Positions 25,860 through 37,600 of a DNA stretch of 64,000 nt are shown one piece after another (the stretch's first letter is position 1; every line of letters begins with the position of its first letter). The notes under the pieces are model-generated. The model made no database searches and was not told where the DNA came from. It was given only the letters and a program-made list of their open reading frames with translations. The stretch covers positions 1 through 64,000 of the forward strand of contig JAFGDT010000086.1 in the NCBI GenBank assembly GCA_016931965.1, given 5' to 3'. Source of the DNA: a bacterium (GTDB lineage Bacteria; Zhuqueibacterota; QNDG01; DSAB01). The position numbers and the translations under genes are program-made.

Positions 25860-28800
25860 TGAAAAGCTCCTGTTAGTCCAAATGCAGCCCATGCGGCCGG
25901 ATGCCCGTTCACAGATTCCTTGACGACAAGCTGGGCCATTCTCAATGCTTCCGCTTTTGAATACCCTGCATGGTAATACCGATAGAACCTTTTCACCATG
26001 ACTGATGTCGCCAGATCGTCGACTTTCCAGAGGCTGGTGATAATGGAGGGGGTCCCTGCAAATATAAAACTGCGTGAAAGCCCGATAATTTCATCCCCTT
26101 CTGTGATTTCCGCCAGACCGGTTTCGCAGGCACTGAGCGTCACCAGATCACACTGGAGATCCAATCCAAATATTTCATGGGCTTCCAAACGGCCGTCATC
26201 TTCTCCTTCGGGCGTCAATAAAAGCGCGGAGAAAAGCGGGCTTTGAGGCTCAAAAGTGCCGTGACAGGCGAAATGCACTATTCGATAAGATCCGATCTGG
26301 TCCCGAACAACACGCTCGTTGACATTATTCCCAGACCAGACAGAGACATCGTCGTAAACCCGCTGTAATGATTTAACCTCTTTTTCGGCAAAAGGCAAAT
26401 CATACAACGGACTCCTCAGATCGGGATTGCTCAATGCCAAAACAGCCCCGATCTCCTCGGGGACCCTATTTTGTCTCTCTTTCTCGATACAATAGCCAAA
26501 AACCGTTGCACTGGGTGCATAGGATAGAGAAAACCGTTCGATGACATATTCTCCTTTGTTATTTTGAAGTGCGGCAAAAGGCAAATAATGGAGTATTCCG
26601 TGGGGTATGATAATCAAATGGCCTATCTGTTCGAGTTCTCCGACCAATGGTTCCAATAACCAGGCGTAGAGTTGTCGTCCCTCCCGTTCCGTGGAAAGAT
26701 TGGCCTGAATGTTTTCCCGAAACTGGATGACACTTTCCTGGATGATTCTTTCCTGGACATCAAATGATTTGAGGATCAATTCTCCCTGCGATACGACCCA
26801 GCAAAATAAAACATCGTCTGTCAGATAATACTCCACCAGAGCTGTACTGTCGGGCAGTATTCCCTGAATGGATATAAGGTCCCAGGGATCCACACTCACA
26901 AAAGAGGCCAGTTCAGGGTTCTCGGTCTGAATCGATATAAGAATCGCCTCATACATACTGCGACGTTCCTCCAACTCCTCCTGCCAATGGCCCATCTCTT
27001 CCCTTTCCTGGTCCGAAAGGTTGCTTTCTCTCAAAGCAAATGAAGCCACCCAGTCCTGGGCCTCTTGAATGGCCAACTGGGCTTCCTTCTCCTGTTCCAA
27101 CAGAGCACCCTGTGCCTGAACCAGATTCAATCGCTGATTTCCCAACAGATCGATAAAACTTCTGGATTTGGCCCGTTCAACAAAACGAAACCCTTCTTCC
27201 ACCCTGTTCATTTTGACCAAATGGTCAACGACATCCACATAAAGATCCATCTTGTCATCTAAAAATCCCTGCTGTAATGCATCAATTTTCAGTTCCGCCC
27301 GCAATCTTTCAACAATTTCGATTGCATTCTGGAAATCGGCCAATGCATCCTCTTCCTCTCCCATCGCGGACAGAACCAATGCGCGTTGCCGATAGAGTCG
27401 CCACAATCGCTCCGGGATGACTAAATTCGATGCTGCCACGATTCCGGTATCAAGGATTGCCAGCGCCGTTTTGTGATTTCCGAGAAGATATTGCGCTTTA
27501 CCCAATCCATATAAGGTCTGGACTTCATTTCGTTTGTCTCCGATCTCCCGGGAGATTTCCAGACTCTGCCTGAGAAGGGGAATACTTCCTTCAATTCGTC
27601 CCTCGTGTACGAGCAGATTTCCCAGATTCCAATAGTCGTAGGCCAAACCGCGTCGAAAACCGAGACTGGAATCAATTTGGCTCGCCCTGAAAAAGACATC
27701 ATAGGCTCGATCGAAATCTCTCTCCTGAATATAAATCATCCCCATATTTTTCAGAATGGTAGCCTGATCAGCCAAGCGTTCAGTTTCCTCGGCCAGGTCC
27801 AGAGCTTTCTGTTCCGCCTCTTTGGCTCTCGTGAGCTCACCCAGACCATAATAGATCAGTCCCTGCGTACTATATCCCATGATCAGACGAACGACATCCC
27901 CGGAGGACTCAAATGCCTCCAGTGCTTTGGCCTGATGGGAATATGCGCTTCGATAATCCCCCATTGCCCAGTAGAGATTGGCCAGATACTGATATCCCTG
28001 GGCTGTTTGTGTGGGACGGTCTAACTGCACGGATAAATCCAACGCTTTTTGCTGATAGTCAAGCGCTTCACTGTATCGGGTGAGTTTCTCATAGCTTAAT
28101 CCCAAAAGCTGATAGGCTGATGCCAGTTCAACCAATGGTTCTTCCTCGTTTGGAGCGTTTTCCAGCCCTTTTTGTAACCATTCAATACCACTTAACAAGC
28201 TTTCACTGGCTTTCCAATATTCATCCGCATCCAGGTAAAAGCGCCCTTTCCGAACAGCTGTTCTGCCCTGACCGAACAGGTCATTCTCCGTTTCATAAAA
28301 ACGACAAACCCGATCTATTTCATCAACCGCTTTTTCATACTCACGGCCATAGTAATAAATAATGGCCAGATCTTCATAGGCTGAAATCAGCTCTTCTTTG
28401 CTACCCTCCTCTTGAAGCAATTGAATAGATTCAATCCTGGCTTCAGCCGCCTTGTCAAATTGTCCATCCTGTTTGTAATAAGCAATGATCCTCTCCAGGC
28501 TCGATCGGACACTTTGTGAATCATTCTGTTTCTCGGCAAGCCGCTTCAAATGCATCTGCTGTGAAACCGCTTCGTCCCACAGTTCGCCCTTTACACTGAC
28601 TCTCCGGATTTCATCATAAATCCGGTAGCTATTGGATGAGTCACCCATGGCTTCAGCCATGCTGAGAGCCTGCTCAAAAGCATCTATGGCTTCAACATAT
28701 TCTTCCCGCTCCTCATAGGCACGGCCCTTCAGAACGGTTGTGATCATATTGTTTTGCGCAAATTGAACGCGCTCAACAGCATTCATTCCATGAAATCCCA

Positions 28801-31800
28801 TCACACGAAAACCACCCCATGCTTTGATTTCGGGGAAATGATCCCTTGTCACCATCTGCGCGTCGGCCAAAGCCTCCGTTACGGATACATTATTCAAATG
28901 ACGATAAAAAGTCTCAAAAAACAGTTGATTGGCTTCAGGTCGGACATTCCACAATGGCATGATGGCTGAAGGAACACCGGTATAGAGAAGCGCATAATAG
29001 AATGTTGAAGGAGCCTGAACAAAATGATATCCTTCTCTTTGGCTGGGAGGAAGGACAAACAAGCTGGCTCTTAAATCCAAAGAGAAAATTTCATGCGTAC
29101 GAACAAACCCATCAAATTCCCCTCCCGGAAACAAAACCAACGCCGAATTCAATGGATCACTCTCACTGTAAAGCAATCCCTTTTGCACCTGAACAACATC
29201 CGCATTTTGAACCGTTTCCCGAAACATGCTTTCTGTGGCTTGAGATTCTGAAAGGACCTCACTCTGCTTAATCATATGCTCCATGGGATTGACCAACCCG
29301 TTATCAAAAAGGTCTCCAACCCATAATCCCTGACCTTGATTGATTTTTCTTCTGTCCCAGGCCAAGGGATAAGCAGTAAGGCTTGGAATATAATAAATCA
29401 TTGATTTTTCGATAAGAGGTTCTCCCTGATCCGACAAAACACCAAAAGGGAGATCCCATAAAAAACCATCCGGTATGATTGCAATCCACAATTTGTCATC
29501 GATAAAACGATCGGCGGGTTTTAAAAGGATATCGTAAAGTTCTCCACTAAGATCTTCGATTGAACTGTCCAGCTCCACTCTCTCGAGAAATGCATCGATT
29601 TTTTCCTCTAATAAATCGGGATGGATATCCAGATCGACTTCCTCTATGCCATCGTGATTGACAATCCACAAAAGAACCCCTTCCCTACCGATCAAATAAG
29701 AGAAAACCGCATGATCTGAGGGAAGAGCAGAACACACTTGATCCACATTCACCGGATAAGCCCCAGCCAAATAGGCCAATACGGAATCCTCTGTTTGCAG
29801 ACTTTCCATGAGCTGTCTATATTCATTTTCGTACCGTTCCTTTTGATCTTTTAAATCATTTACATAATCATATCGGGATTGCGACTCTTCTGCGATGAGC
29901 AAATCGCTTCGAATCTCCTGAAGCCGAGACCTAAGATAACGTACATTCCCCCAGGCCACTTTATCTCTTTCACGTCTCAGGGCCGGTGGATGCCGGGCCA
30001 AAATATCCGCAATCTGCTTTTCCCGACCCCTCTCCACGGACTCCAATGCTTCCTTTTTCATTCCCCTTCCGACCATTTCGAAAGCCGCATCGACATAGAG
30101 ATGCCACCGGTCATCCCGATCGGACAACCTTTCCTCGCTTCCCTCCTCTTGAACATGGAGATTTTCCAGCTGATCCATTGCCTCACTGAAAAGAACAAGG
30201 GGATCGGTTAGTCTCTCTGTTACCGATGAAGAATCTTTCGACAACCGGACCTGAATGTTTGCCATACTGTACAGCACCCTCCAGAGAAGTTCTTCCTCCC
30301 CCCCCTGTTCAAACAACCGTTTGCTCTCTTCCAAATAAGCAAAAGCTGTACGATATTCATGAACCTGTTCGGTTATTTCGGCCATATTCTTACTGAGAAT
30401 GCCCTCTTCCCTCCACAATCCCTCATTCTGGGCGATAACCAATCCTTCCTGGAAATAGCTCCTCGCCTGGTTCAGGCTCTGCATGGACTGAAAAGTGTTG
30501 TTAAAATTGTCATTTAGATCTTCTGCCGGTCTACTCTCTATTTGAGCACTGAGGGTATAGAGTGTGCCCAACGCATTGAGCATGCTCAGTTTTTCTTTCG
30601 TAAATCCATCTCCATTGACGGAAAGCATATCCAATGCATGTCCCAGACATTGGATCGCACCGATGAGGTGCGCGCCTTCATCCAAATAATACGTTTCGAC
30701 AATAGCTACATTCCCCAAGTTGATGGCATTGATCAACACACCTCTTTCATCTTCTTTTTCTTGACATGCATCCCATGCACGATAAAAACAGGCCCATGCG
30801 TTCATATAGTCGGATGATTTAAAATACAATCTCCCTAAGGAGTTGAGTGTGATTCTCTCTGCAAGCCCATTCTTTTGCCTTTGGAAAATATCCAGCCGTT
30901 TGAATTCATATTCAATGGCCTCATGATACGATTTCATGGATTCCAGACTGCGACTGATCAATCCGTAAACAAAAGCCGCTTCATCCGCCAAAGCAAATCC
31001 CTCAGCCGAAGCCTCTCCGATTTCCTCCATACCCCACACAGGAATGGAAAATCCAAAAATTTCAACCCTGAGAGAACTCTTTTCTGGAGGGTTTACAGGA
31101 ATTTCTTCTCTGGTTAAAATCGCTTCGGCCTTTCGGGCATATTTCAATGCATCTTCCGCTTCCCCCATGAGATGATAATTGTAGGCAATATTTCTGTACC
31201 CCAATGCAACTTCATCCGAGCGATTCCATTTTTCATCCTGAACCAGTGCTCTTTCGTAGCTGGGGATGGCTTCTTCATACTGTTCGGCCAAATGATAGAG
31301 AAAAGCGAGCATTTTCAAATTCCGATTGACATCTTCTTCCCTGCCCATATCTGTGTAAATTTGTATCGCTGTCTGCAGATACCCGACGGCATATTGAATA
31401 TCTTCAAGCACGACACCGCAGTGACCCGCCCTTTCAAAAAAGACTGCTTTTTCAAGTGTGCTTGTAAATGTGGTATCTAAAGAAAGCCTCAATTGATAAT
31501 ATTGATAGGCTCTCTTATATCCAAATTCTCCCAAATTATAGAAATTATTGGCCAGGTTTTGAGCCAACAAAGCCTCCATTTGTGGATCAACCGCTTCGTC
31601 ATTCAGCTCCATGGCCGTCATCAGGGCTTCAATCGCCTGCTCATAATAACCCACCCTGACCTCATCACCTGTGAAAGGCAACAATCCAATCAGCCATCGC
31701 AGAGGAGCCAGAATGGTGCGGCCCGCTCGAATGAGAAAACCCGGTTTCTGGCTCAATTGTTCTTCCTCAAGTTTCTCCATCAATTCATAATTGAAGCTCA

Positions 31801-34090
31801 ATGTTCGATAAGGATAGATCAACCGATAATCCTCATCCAGTGCCTGCTGCAAATAACGATTGGACCTCTCAAGTTGAGAGATGTTTCTTTCGCCCAAGTA
31901 AGAATAGGCCAGACCGAGGCCGTAGAGAAATATCGGATTGGTTGGTTGATTGCGCAATTTTGCTTCATATTCTTCTATCAGTGAATCAATACCACCTCTT
32001 TGATACACCACCTCGACCAGTCCCCGATGCACGCTCAAATTGTCCGGCTGAAGCGTCATACATTTTCGATACCTGGCTTCAGCAAAGGCAAGTTCCCCAT
32101 ATTGCTTTAGCCTTTCTGCCGACCGAAACAACAACCTGAAGAGTTCTTCTTCAGCCATCAAACCAAACCGACCCCCCTCCACACTGCCATAGTCCTTGAT
32201 CGCCTGTTCCAGCAACAGGACACCTTTCAACTCGTCTCCCAACAATCCATAAATTTCAGCCTGGAGAATTTTTGATTCAGCATGAGCCCACAAGAGCATT
32301 GGCACCATCAATTCCAGCTGTTCCAATTCACGCACAGCCTGCTCATACTGATTTTGAGCTAATAAAGTCCGGCCAATGGCCAGCTGCGCCTCAGCGACCA
32401 GAGAGGCAAGCTCCGAATAATTCTGAATCGTCTCCTGGTAACCGCGGATTTGTTCCTGAGGGGAACCCTCTATCTGATTCAAGATGCGCTCTCCTGCCCT
32501 TTGCCGCCACAGGGGGATATCTTCAAATTCTCGAAGAACGGCAATGTAGCTCTGAAAGGCCGTTTCTTCCTGTCCCTCTTCACTTAGCAGATCCCCGATG
32601 TTGAGCAGTGTCTGCGCCCGATAATTTCGAAGCTGTGGAAAAGACTGAAGCACACGATTATAGGAGACCAGACTTTGACCGCTTTCACCCGCTTCTCGAT
32701 AAAGATCTCCCAGAACAATCCAGGTTTCAGCTAAAACCGAAGGATCCTCAATATCAGATTCGATAATCTGTTCGCATCGCTCAATTCGACTCTCAAGGGA
32801 TTCATCAGAAATTGTGGCCATCTTCAATCCGGCAAGTCCTGCTTCTCTTTCCTGACTTGCATAATCACGATAAACCGACTCAAACACGGTTTTCGATTGT
32901 TGGTCCTGACCCAGCACATGGTAGATTTCACCAATTTGGAGCAACGATCTCGCACACCATAAAAAATCTTCAGGAAAATAATCCCGGACTCTCTGATACC
33001 CCAATACAGACTGATACAAAGCCTCTTCTGTCACCGCCTCACCGAAACGATCGAGGACCAGACCGTATTGTGCCTCCGCAGAAGAGGCATGCTGAAAAAG
33101 ACCGCCGGAGGGTATTGACCAGATGTCGATTCCTCCACCCCGATCAGAGCTAAAAAATATCTCTCCATGTAAACCCCAGCTTGGATGACCTTCTCTGTAC
33201 ACTTCTGTGGTGATCTGAATTTCATTTCTGCCCAGATAGATGTTATCAGGGGTTACTTCTCCCTGTTCAACCAGTTGTTTCTGCCAGAGAGATCCATTGT
33301 CTTCAGGTGTAATCACGCCGTCGCCATTCGTATCCCGATCAAAACGGAGAAAAACAATCTCCCGTCCATCGGGCGACCAATCCCCCTGTCCGTCAAACAG
33401 ATTTCCGTAAGTCACAGGATAGACGACTCTCTGATCTGAACCCTCCATTTCCGGTCTCTCGGTATGGATGAGACAGAGATCTCCCTCTAAATTGAATCGA
33501 TAGGAAGTAAAAAGAATCCAATCACTTTGTGGACTTTGAACAGGATCTGTACCGCCCAATTTGGTCAGCTGCAGCAGTTGACGGGAATCCAGTTCAACCA
33601 TCCAGAGATTGAGAAGTCCATCCCTGTCCGATGCAAAAAGAAGCGAGCGACCCGATCTCGAAAACGCAGGGCTGCGGTCCAAACCCAGGTAATACGTGAT
33701 CTGCACAGGCTCTCCTTTGGGAATGCCTCCCCGTTTCAGGTCAAGACGGACAAGCCAGATATCACCCTGCGCATCGCTCCGCTTTGAAACGAAGGCCAAT
33801 TGTTTCCCATCAGGAGACCAGCACGGTTGACTGTCTTCTGCCTTATGTGTGGTGACCTGAACGGCTCTCCCCCTTGGCAGGGGTTTCACCCAGATATCCA
33901 GATTGCCTTCCCTTTGAGACGTAAATGCAATCCACAAACCGTCCGGTGAAACAGCCGGGGAAAAATCCATGGCGGGATGCGTGGTGATTTGATCGATTTG
34001 GACGACCTCATCTTCTGCCAGGACAGATATTCCACTCAAAAGTGTAAAGATTAAAAAAAGAAAGAGAATGTGAATGGTTTCTCTTTTCAT
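25856..34090 (-). CDS. Exported giant beta-propeller, TPR and double-CHAT protease-like protein
   Basis: 2744 residues from the ATG at 34090. Signal peptide 1-27; TolB-like propeller about 30-335 (SPDGxxIAF blades); long TPR array about 365-1440; first CHAT domain about 1455-1770; second TPR array about 1785-2240; second CHAT about 2410-2744. CHAT domains are caspase/separase-like cysteine proteases. The C-terminal copy has the dyad His2610 (HFACHG) and Cys2655 (LSACETG). In the first copy the aligned positions are Gly1638 and Ser1683, the same 45 apart, so it should be inactive. One base separates the start from the upstream DUF1318 gene, showing an operon. Export of a CHAT protein is uncommon. 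Substrate unknown. Confidence 0.9.
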   Translation of the reverse strand: MKRETIHILFLFLIFTLLSGISVLAEDEVVQIDQITTHPAMDFSPAVSPDGLWIAFTSQREGNLDIWVKPLPRGRAVQVTTHKAEDSQPCWSPDGKQLAFVSKRSDAQGDIWLVRLDLKRGGIPKGEPVQITYYLGLDRSPAFSRSGRSLLFASDRDGLLNLWMVELDSRQLLQLTKLGGTDPVQSPQSDWILFTSYRFNLEGDLCLIHTERPEMEGSDQRVVYPVTYGNLFDGQGDWSPDGREIVFLRFDRDTNGDGVITPEDNGSLWQKQLVEQGEVTPDNIYLGRNEIQITTEVYREGHPSWGLHGEIFFSSDRGGGIDIWSIPSGGLFQHASSAEAQYGLVLDRFGEAVTEEALYQSVLGYQRVRDYFPEDFLWCARSLLQIGEIYHVLGQDQQSKTVFESVYRDYASQEREAGLAGLKMATISDESLESRIERCEQIIESDIEDPSVLAETWIVLGDLYREAGESGQSLVSYNRVLQSFPQLRNYRAQTLLNIGDLLSEEGQEETAFQSYIAVLREFEDIPLWRQRAGERILNQIEGSPQEQIRGYQETIQNYSELASLVAEAQLAIGRTLLAQNQYEQAVRELEQLELMVPMLLWAHAESKILQAEIYGLLGDELKGVLLLEQAIKDYGSVEGGRFGLMAEEELFRLLFRSAERLKQYGELAFAEARYRKCMTLQPDNLSVHRGLVEVVYQRGGIDSLIEEYEAKLRNQPTNPIFLYGLGLAYSYLGERNISQLERSNRYLQQALDEDYRLIYPYRTLSFNYELMEKLEEEQLSQKPGFLIRAGRTILAPLRWLIGLLPFTGDEVRVGYYEQAIEALMTAMELNDEAVDPQMEALLAQNLANNFYNLGEFGYKRAYQYYQLRLSLDTTFTSTLEKAVFFERAGHCGVVLEDIQYAVGYLQTAIQIYTDMGREEDVNRNLKMLAFLYHLAEQYEEAIPSYERALVQDEKWNRSDEVALGYRNIAYNYHLMGEAEDALKYARKAEAILTREEIPVNPPEKSSLRVEIFGFSIPVWGMEEIGEASAEGFALADEAAFVYGLISRSLESMKSYHEAIEYEFKRLDIFQRQKNGLAERITLNSLGRLYFKSSDYMNAWACFYRAWDACQEKEDERGVLINAINLGNVAIVETYYLDEGAHLIGAIQCLGHALDMLSVNGDGFTKEKLSMLNALGTLYTLSAQIESRPAEDLNDNFNNTFQSMQSLNQARSYFQEGLVIAQNEGLWREEGILSKNMAEITEQVHEYRTAFAYLEESKRLFEQGGEEELLWRVLYSMANIQVRLSKDSSSVTERLTDPLVLFSEAMDQLENLHVQEEGSEERLSDRDDRWHLYVDAAFEMVGRGMKKEALESVERGREKQIADILARHPPALRRERDKVAWGNVRYLRSRLQEIRSDLLIAEESQSRYDYVNDLKDQKERYENEYRQLMESLQTEDSVLAYLAGAYPVNVDQVCSALPSDHAVFSYLIGREGVLLWIVNHDGIEEVDLDIHPDLLEEKIDAFLERVELDSSIEDLSGELYDILLKPADRFIDDKLWIAIIPDGFLWDLPFGVLSDQGEPLIEKSMIYYIPSLTAYPLAWDRRKINQGQGLWVGDLFDNGLVNPMEHMIKQSEVLSESQATESMFRETVQNADVVQVQKGLLYSESDPLNSALVLFPGGEFDGFVRTHEIFSLDLRASLFVLPPSQREGYHFVQAPSTFYYALLYTGVPSAIMPLWNVRPEANQLFFETFYRHLNNVSVTEALADAQMVTRDHFPEIKAWGGFRVMGFHGMNAVERVQFAQNNMITTVLKGRAYEEREEYVEAIDAFEQALSMAEAMGDSSNSYRIYDEIRRVSVKGELWDEAVSQQMHLKRLAEKQNDSQSVRSSLERIIAYYKQDGQFDKAAEARIESIQLLQEEGSKEELISAYEDLAIIYYYGREYEKAVDEIDRVCRFYETENDLFGQGRTAVRKGRFYLDADEYWKASESLLSGIEWLQKGLENAPNEEEPLVELASAYQLLGLSYEKLTRYSEALDYQQKALDLSVQLDRPTQTAQGYQYLANLYWAMGDYRSAYSHQAKALEAFESSGDVVRLIMGYSTQGLIYYGLGELTRAKEAEQKALDLAEETERLADQATILKNMGMIYIQERDFDRAYDVFFRASQIDSSLGFRRGLAYDYWNLGNLLVHEGRIEGSIPLLRQSLEISREIGDKRNEVQTLYGLGKAQYLLGNHKTALAILDTGIVAASNLVIPERLWRLYRQRALVLSAMGEEEDALADFQNAIEIVERLRAELKIDALQQGFLDDKMDLYVDVVDHLVKMNRVEEGFRFVERAKSRSFIDLLGNQRLNLVQAQGALLEQEKEAQLAIQEAQDWVASFALRESNLSDQEREEMGHWQEELEERRSMYEAILISIQTENPELASFVSVDPWDLISIQGILPDSTALVEYYLTDDVLFCWVVSQGELILKSFDVQERIIQESVIQFRENIQANLSTEREGRQLYAWLLEPLVGELEQIGHLIIIPHGILHYLPFAALQNNKGEYVIERFSLSYAPSATVFGYCIEKERQNRVPEEIGAVLALSNPDLRSPLYDLPFAEKEVKSLQRVYDDVSVWSGNNVNERVVRDQIGSYRIVHFACHGTFEPQSPLFSALLLTPEGEDDGRLEAHEIFGLDLQCDLVTLSACETGLAEITEGDEIIGLSRSFIFAGTPSIITSLWKVDDLATSVMVKRFYRYYHAGYSKAEALRMAQLVVKESVNGHPAAWAAFGLTGAFQ

Positions 34091-34091
34091 G

Positions 34092-34652
34092 TTATTTGAC
34101 AACCCAGCTCCCGTTCGGTTCCTGTATCCAGGTGCCTTTGTCGGAATTCTCCTGATTGATCCGTGCAAAAATGGACAAGACATCCTCTCGAACCGCCTTT
34201 TTCAGAGAATCATTCAGCTCGATCACCCGTTCCATGATTGTTTTGCGGTTCTCATTTTCTTCCTGTACAACGGTACGGACCAGTTCAATTTGTTCGGGAT
34301 TTTGTTCAAGCGATTCCAGGGATCGGATCTCTAGCAATCCTTGGTTGTTCTCCCCCACATATCCCTTCGTTTTAAACTCATCAATGTCATCCCGATTGTA
34401 TTTCTGATTTTGCAGTGCTTCGAGCACGGCGCGCTTTTCAGGTGAGACTTTGGTTTCACTTTCTCCCTCAACGGCCCGCGTAGAAGCAATCATCCAGGTG
34501 TCTTCTTCCATCTCTTCATACGTTCCAATCACCTCGCGTTCCAGGGCGGTTTTCTCTCCCGTCACCCTCACCTCAGGGGCATGTATACTGCACCCCAAAG
34601 TAAGGATAAGGAGCATACCTTTTGTAATGAATAGGTTTTTGAATGTGCACAT
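34092..34652 (-). CDS. YdbL-like DUF1318 lipoprotein
   Basis: 186 residues from the ATG at 34652, chosen because GGAGGAG lies a few bases upstream; the frame extends further but into the preceding gene. Residues 1-22 are a lipoprotein signal ending at TLGC. The rest is DUF1318-like: VTGEKTALEREVIGTYEEM, NRDDIDEFKTKGYVGENNQG and an IMERVIELN helix. E. coli YdbL of this family works with the AsmA-like YdbH and the lipoprotein YnbE in lipid transport between membranes. Here the lipobox is on the DUF1318 protein itself. The AsmA-like gene lies 19 bases upstream. Confidence 0.82.
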   Translation of the reverse strand: MCTFKNLFITKGMLLILTLGCSIHAPEVRVTGEKTALEREVIGTYEEMEEDTWMIASTRAVEGESETKVSPEKRAVLEALQNQKYNRDDIDEFKTKGYVGENNQGLLEIRSLESLEQNPEQIELVRTVVQEENENRKTIMERVIELNDSLKKAVREDVLSIFARINQENSDKGTWIQEPNGSWVVK

Positions 34653-34671
34653 TTTTCTCCTCCACACTAAT

Positions 34672-37600
34672 TTATTCTGAATTGGATCTCGATTCCAAAA
34701 AGAAGGCCAATGGCAGCCGGCCGTATTCCAAATATTCTGGGATTCGAATGGGTGAAAACCACGGTTGAGTGAGTGACAGGGAAGGATATACATATCCATG
34801 TCTGAGTTCGAAAGAAAATAGTTTTGGCTTCCATCCCATATTGAGCAACCGTCGTGTCAGACGAATCGACCGGTCGGCTTCCTGAGGATCCATTGCTTTG
34901 AGAAGTGTACTGGCAAAATCTGTCCCTATTTTTGTGATATAAAAGAAACCGTCCAGATCGATATCCTGCTCCAGGTCGATGCCTTTACCTTCAAAAGCCA
35001 TGGTTGCGTCCAACTCGGTCTCTTCTTTTTCACCGCTTTCTGTATCCGTCAGTGCAGCCGAATGAATGCGGGAAGCATTTGCCCGAATCTCATAAGCAAT
35101 ATCTTTTTTTGATCCATCTCCTAAACAGATGGCAATCGATCCCCCTAAATTGCCATCCAAAAGCTCCATATTGAACCACGGAATCTGAATACCACCCCGG
35201 CCGATATCAAAATCGAAATGAAGATGATTTAATTGATACCCAAAGACATCAACTTGTTGAATTTGCAGATTCCCGATTGTGGGTGAAAATTGTCGATAGA
35301 CCGTGGGTTGATTCTCATATTCTACCCAGGAGAGGGTTTGGAAATTCGGTTCAGGCACAAGAGCCTGTCGGGCAAGATCCACATCTATTTGAAAAGGAAC
35401 AACTCCCCGTATCTGTCGAATACAAACAACGGGATTTTTTATTACATCGAGCGAATCCACAATCAATTCACCGGACAACCTGACCCATTGTTGGATTGGA
35501 TCGATTGTTTTTCCTCTCAATCGACAGGAAAACCCTCCCTGCAGCCATGTGCCATCAAGGATTTCCACGGAATCGCTTGATGAAAAATTCAGTGCCGCTT
35601 CCACATCCAGTTTTTTCGATTGTGTCATTTGCCCCACCCCCAGTGACACACTCCCGCGAATAGCCAATGGTTCTATATGGATATCTCCTCGATTAATCCA
35701 GAGACTGTCCTGTTCGATCATTCCCCAGTCAAATTGAATGCGACTGCCCTGAACAGATTGACCCCCTATTTTATTATGGGAAATGCTCCCCAAAGTGAGA
35801 TCCCCCTTCCCACCAATCCTCTCCGAAGATCCCTCAAACGACAACCCCCCTTGAATGCTCTTTACATTGAGAAATTGTGCCGGATAATCCACTTCGACAT
35901 CTTTGAGATTGACATTCCCCTCTATCCTCACAATAGCGGAATCCCCTGCACGATTCCCGTATACATGGAGATTGATTTCTTCCTCGCCATCGAGAGACAG
36001 GGTCCTGAGCTGATTTTTTAGTCGTGTCGGAAAAAATTCCAGAACCGATCCATTGCGAACAATACCGTTGACCAATGAAAAATCATAGGCCTTTTCCACA
36101 ACATCCAGTTCACCGACAAGGCGGGCTGAAAAAAGTGCATTCAATTGTACAGCCGCACTATCCAACTCCCAAATCTTCAGTGTATTTTCTGTACGCCAAA
36201 CCATATCCGCAACCATCTTGAGGGGTGGCGTTTTGTTGATTTCGTTTCCAATACCATAATCAATTCCCGGTGACAGACCAACAAGGTTGATTCGAATGTC
36301 CTGCGGACCGTGTGCATTCACATCTGCAAGTAAATCGACAGATCCATCGACGGGGAAACCAAGATTCGGAAAAGAAGCAAATTGAAGCGAATCGGCTTTT
36401 ATCTGACCTTTAAGTGCTATTTCTCGCGCCTCTTTGATACCATCGGCAGTCCAGTTCAATTCCATGCCGAGAAATCCCCCTAATACTCCCTCCACCCGGC
36501 CAGTGGCAAATGCCTCAACAGGGACGAAGGCGCTGTCCAGCTTTGAATCGGCATGCATAGAAAGTCCCTCAACCGACACAGAATATGAATCGTTCATAGC
36601 AAAAGTAAATTGGTCGACTTTTATATCCCCTGTCATCGTTCCCTTCTCAAAACCTTTTTGTGCCATAGCCCCTTCAACTGTCACCTCAAAATTCCCTTGA
36701 TGCATATCCAAATCACCGTTTGGATTCTGCAGGCTTCCGTTCTCTATTCGGGCTCGACAGAGCAAATGCATATTTTGAGAATCACCCCACAACTCACCCT
36801 TCTCCAGACACAGCAATCCAGACAGGTGCATATCATTTAAAAAATCAATTCCGGCCATCTGCACATAAGGATGAAGCGTTTGTATTATTTCTCTCAAGTT
36901 GATCGGATCGCCTTGAAAAAGAAAATCATAATCCATATCACTTCCCAGATGATTCATAACTCCCTCGATATGAACAAGGCTCTGCCGATCATCGAAGAGG
37001 TCGAATTCATTGATCCAGATACTTTCGCCATATCCGAGTCCTTCCAAATCCAAACCGAAACGAACCACCGACTGCTCTTCTTGCATTACTGGTTTGAATC
37101 CAATATCTCCATAAAATGTCCATTTCCCTTCCGAGTGCCATATGGCTGACAAATCCAGATTCGGAACCATTTCAAACAGGGTCTTCTGATTTCTGAAAAC
37201 CGCCCTTCCCGCCTCCGTAAAAAGATGGATTTGACCCTGCACATTTTCCGGTTCTTCCGACAATTCCCTTGGAAGAGTGAGATCGGAAACATCCAAATGA
37301 ATGCCACTGAATAGCAATTCACTTTCCGCTGAAGAATCGCCCATTGTTACTGAAAAACTGAAATCATTTAAATCGAGACGAAAAAGTCCGAAGGAAACGG
37401 GAAGCGAAATCTTTTTGCCCGATTCCATCTCTGTTTCAGTTTTGTTCATCCTCATTTTTTGCATTTCTTTGAGGAGGATGTCCGTAACAATAAAAAGTTC
37501 TGGCTGATCAAGCAAAACATTTGTAATATCCAGACGGCGTCTCAACAAGGGAAGTAGTTTAAAACGGATGACCAACCGTTCCATTTGGAGAAACGGTTCC

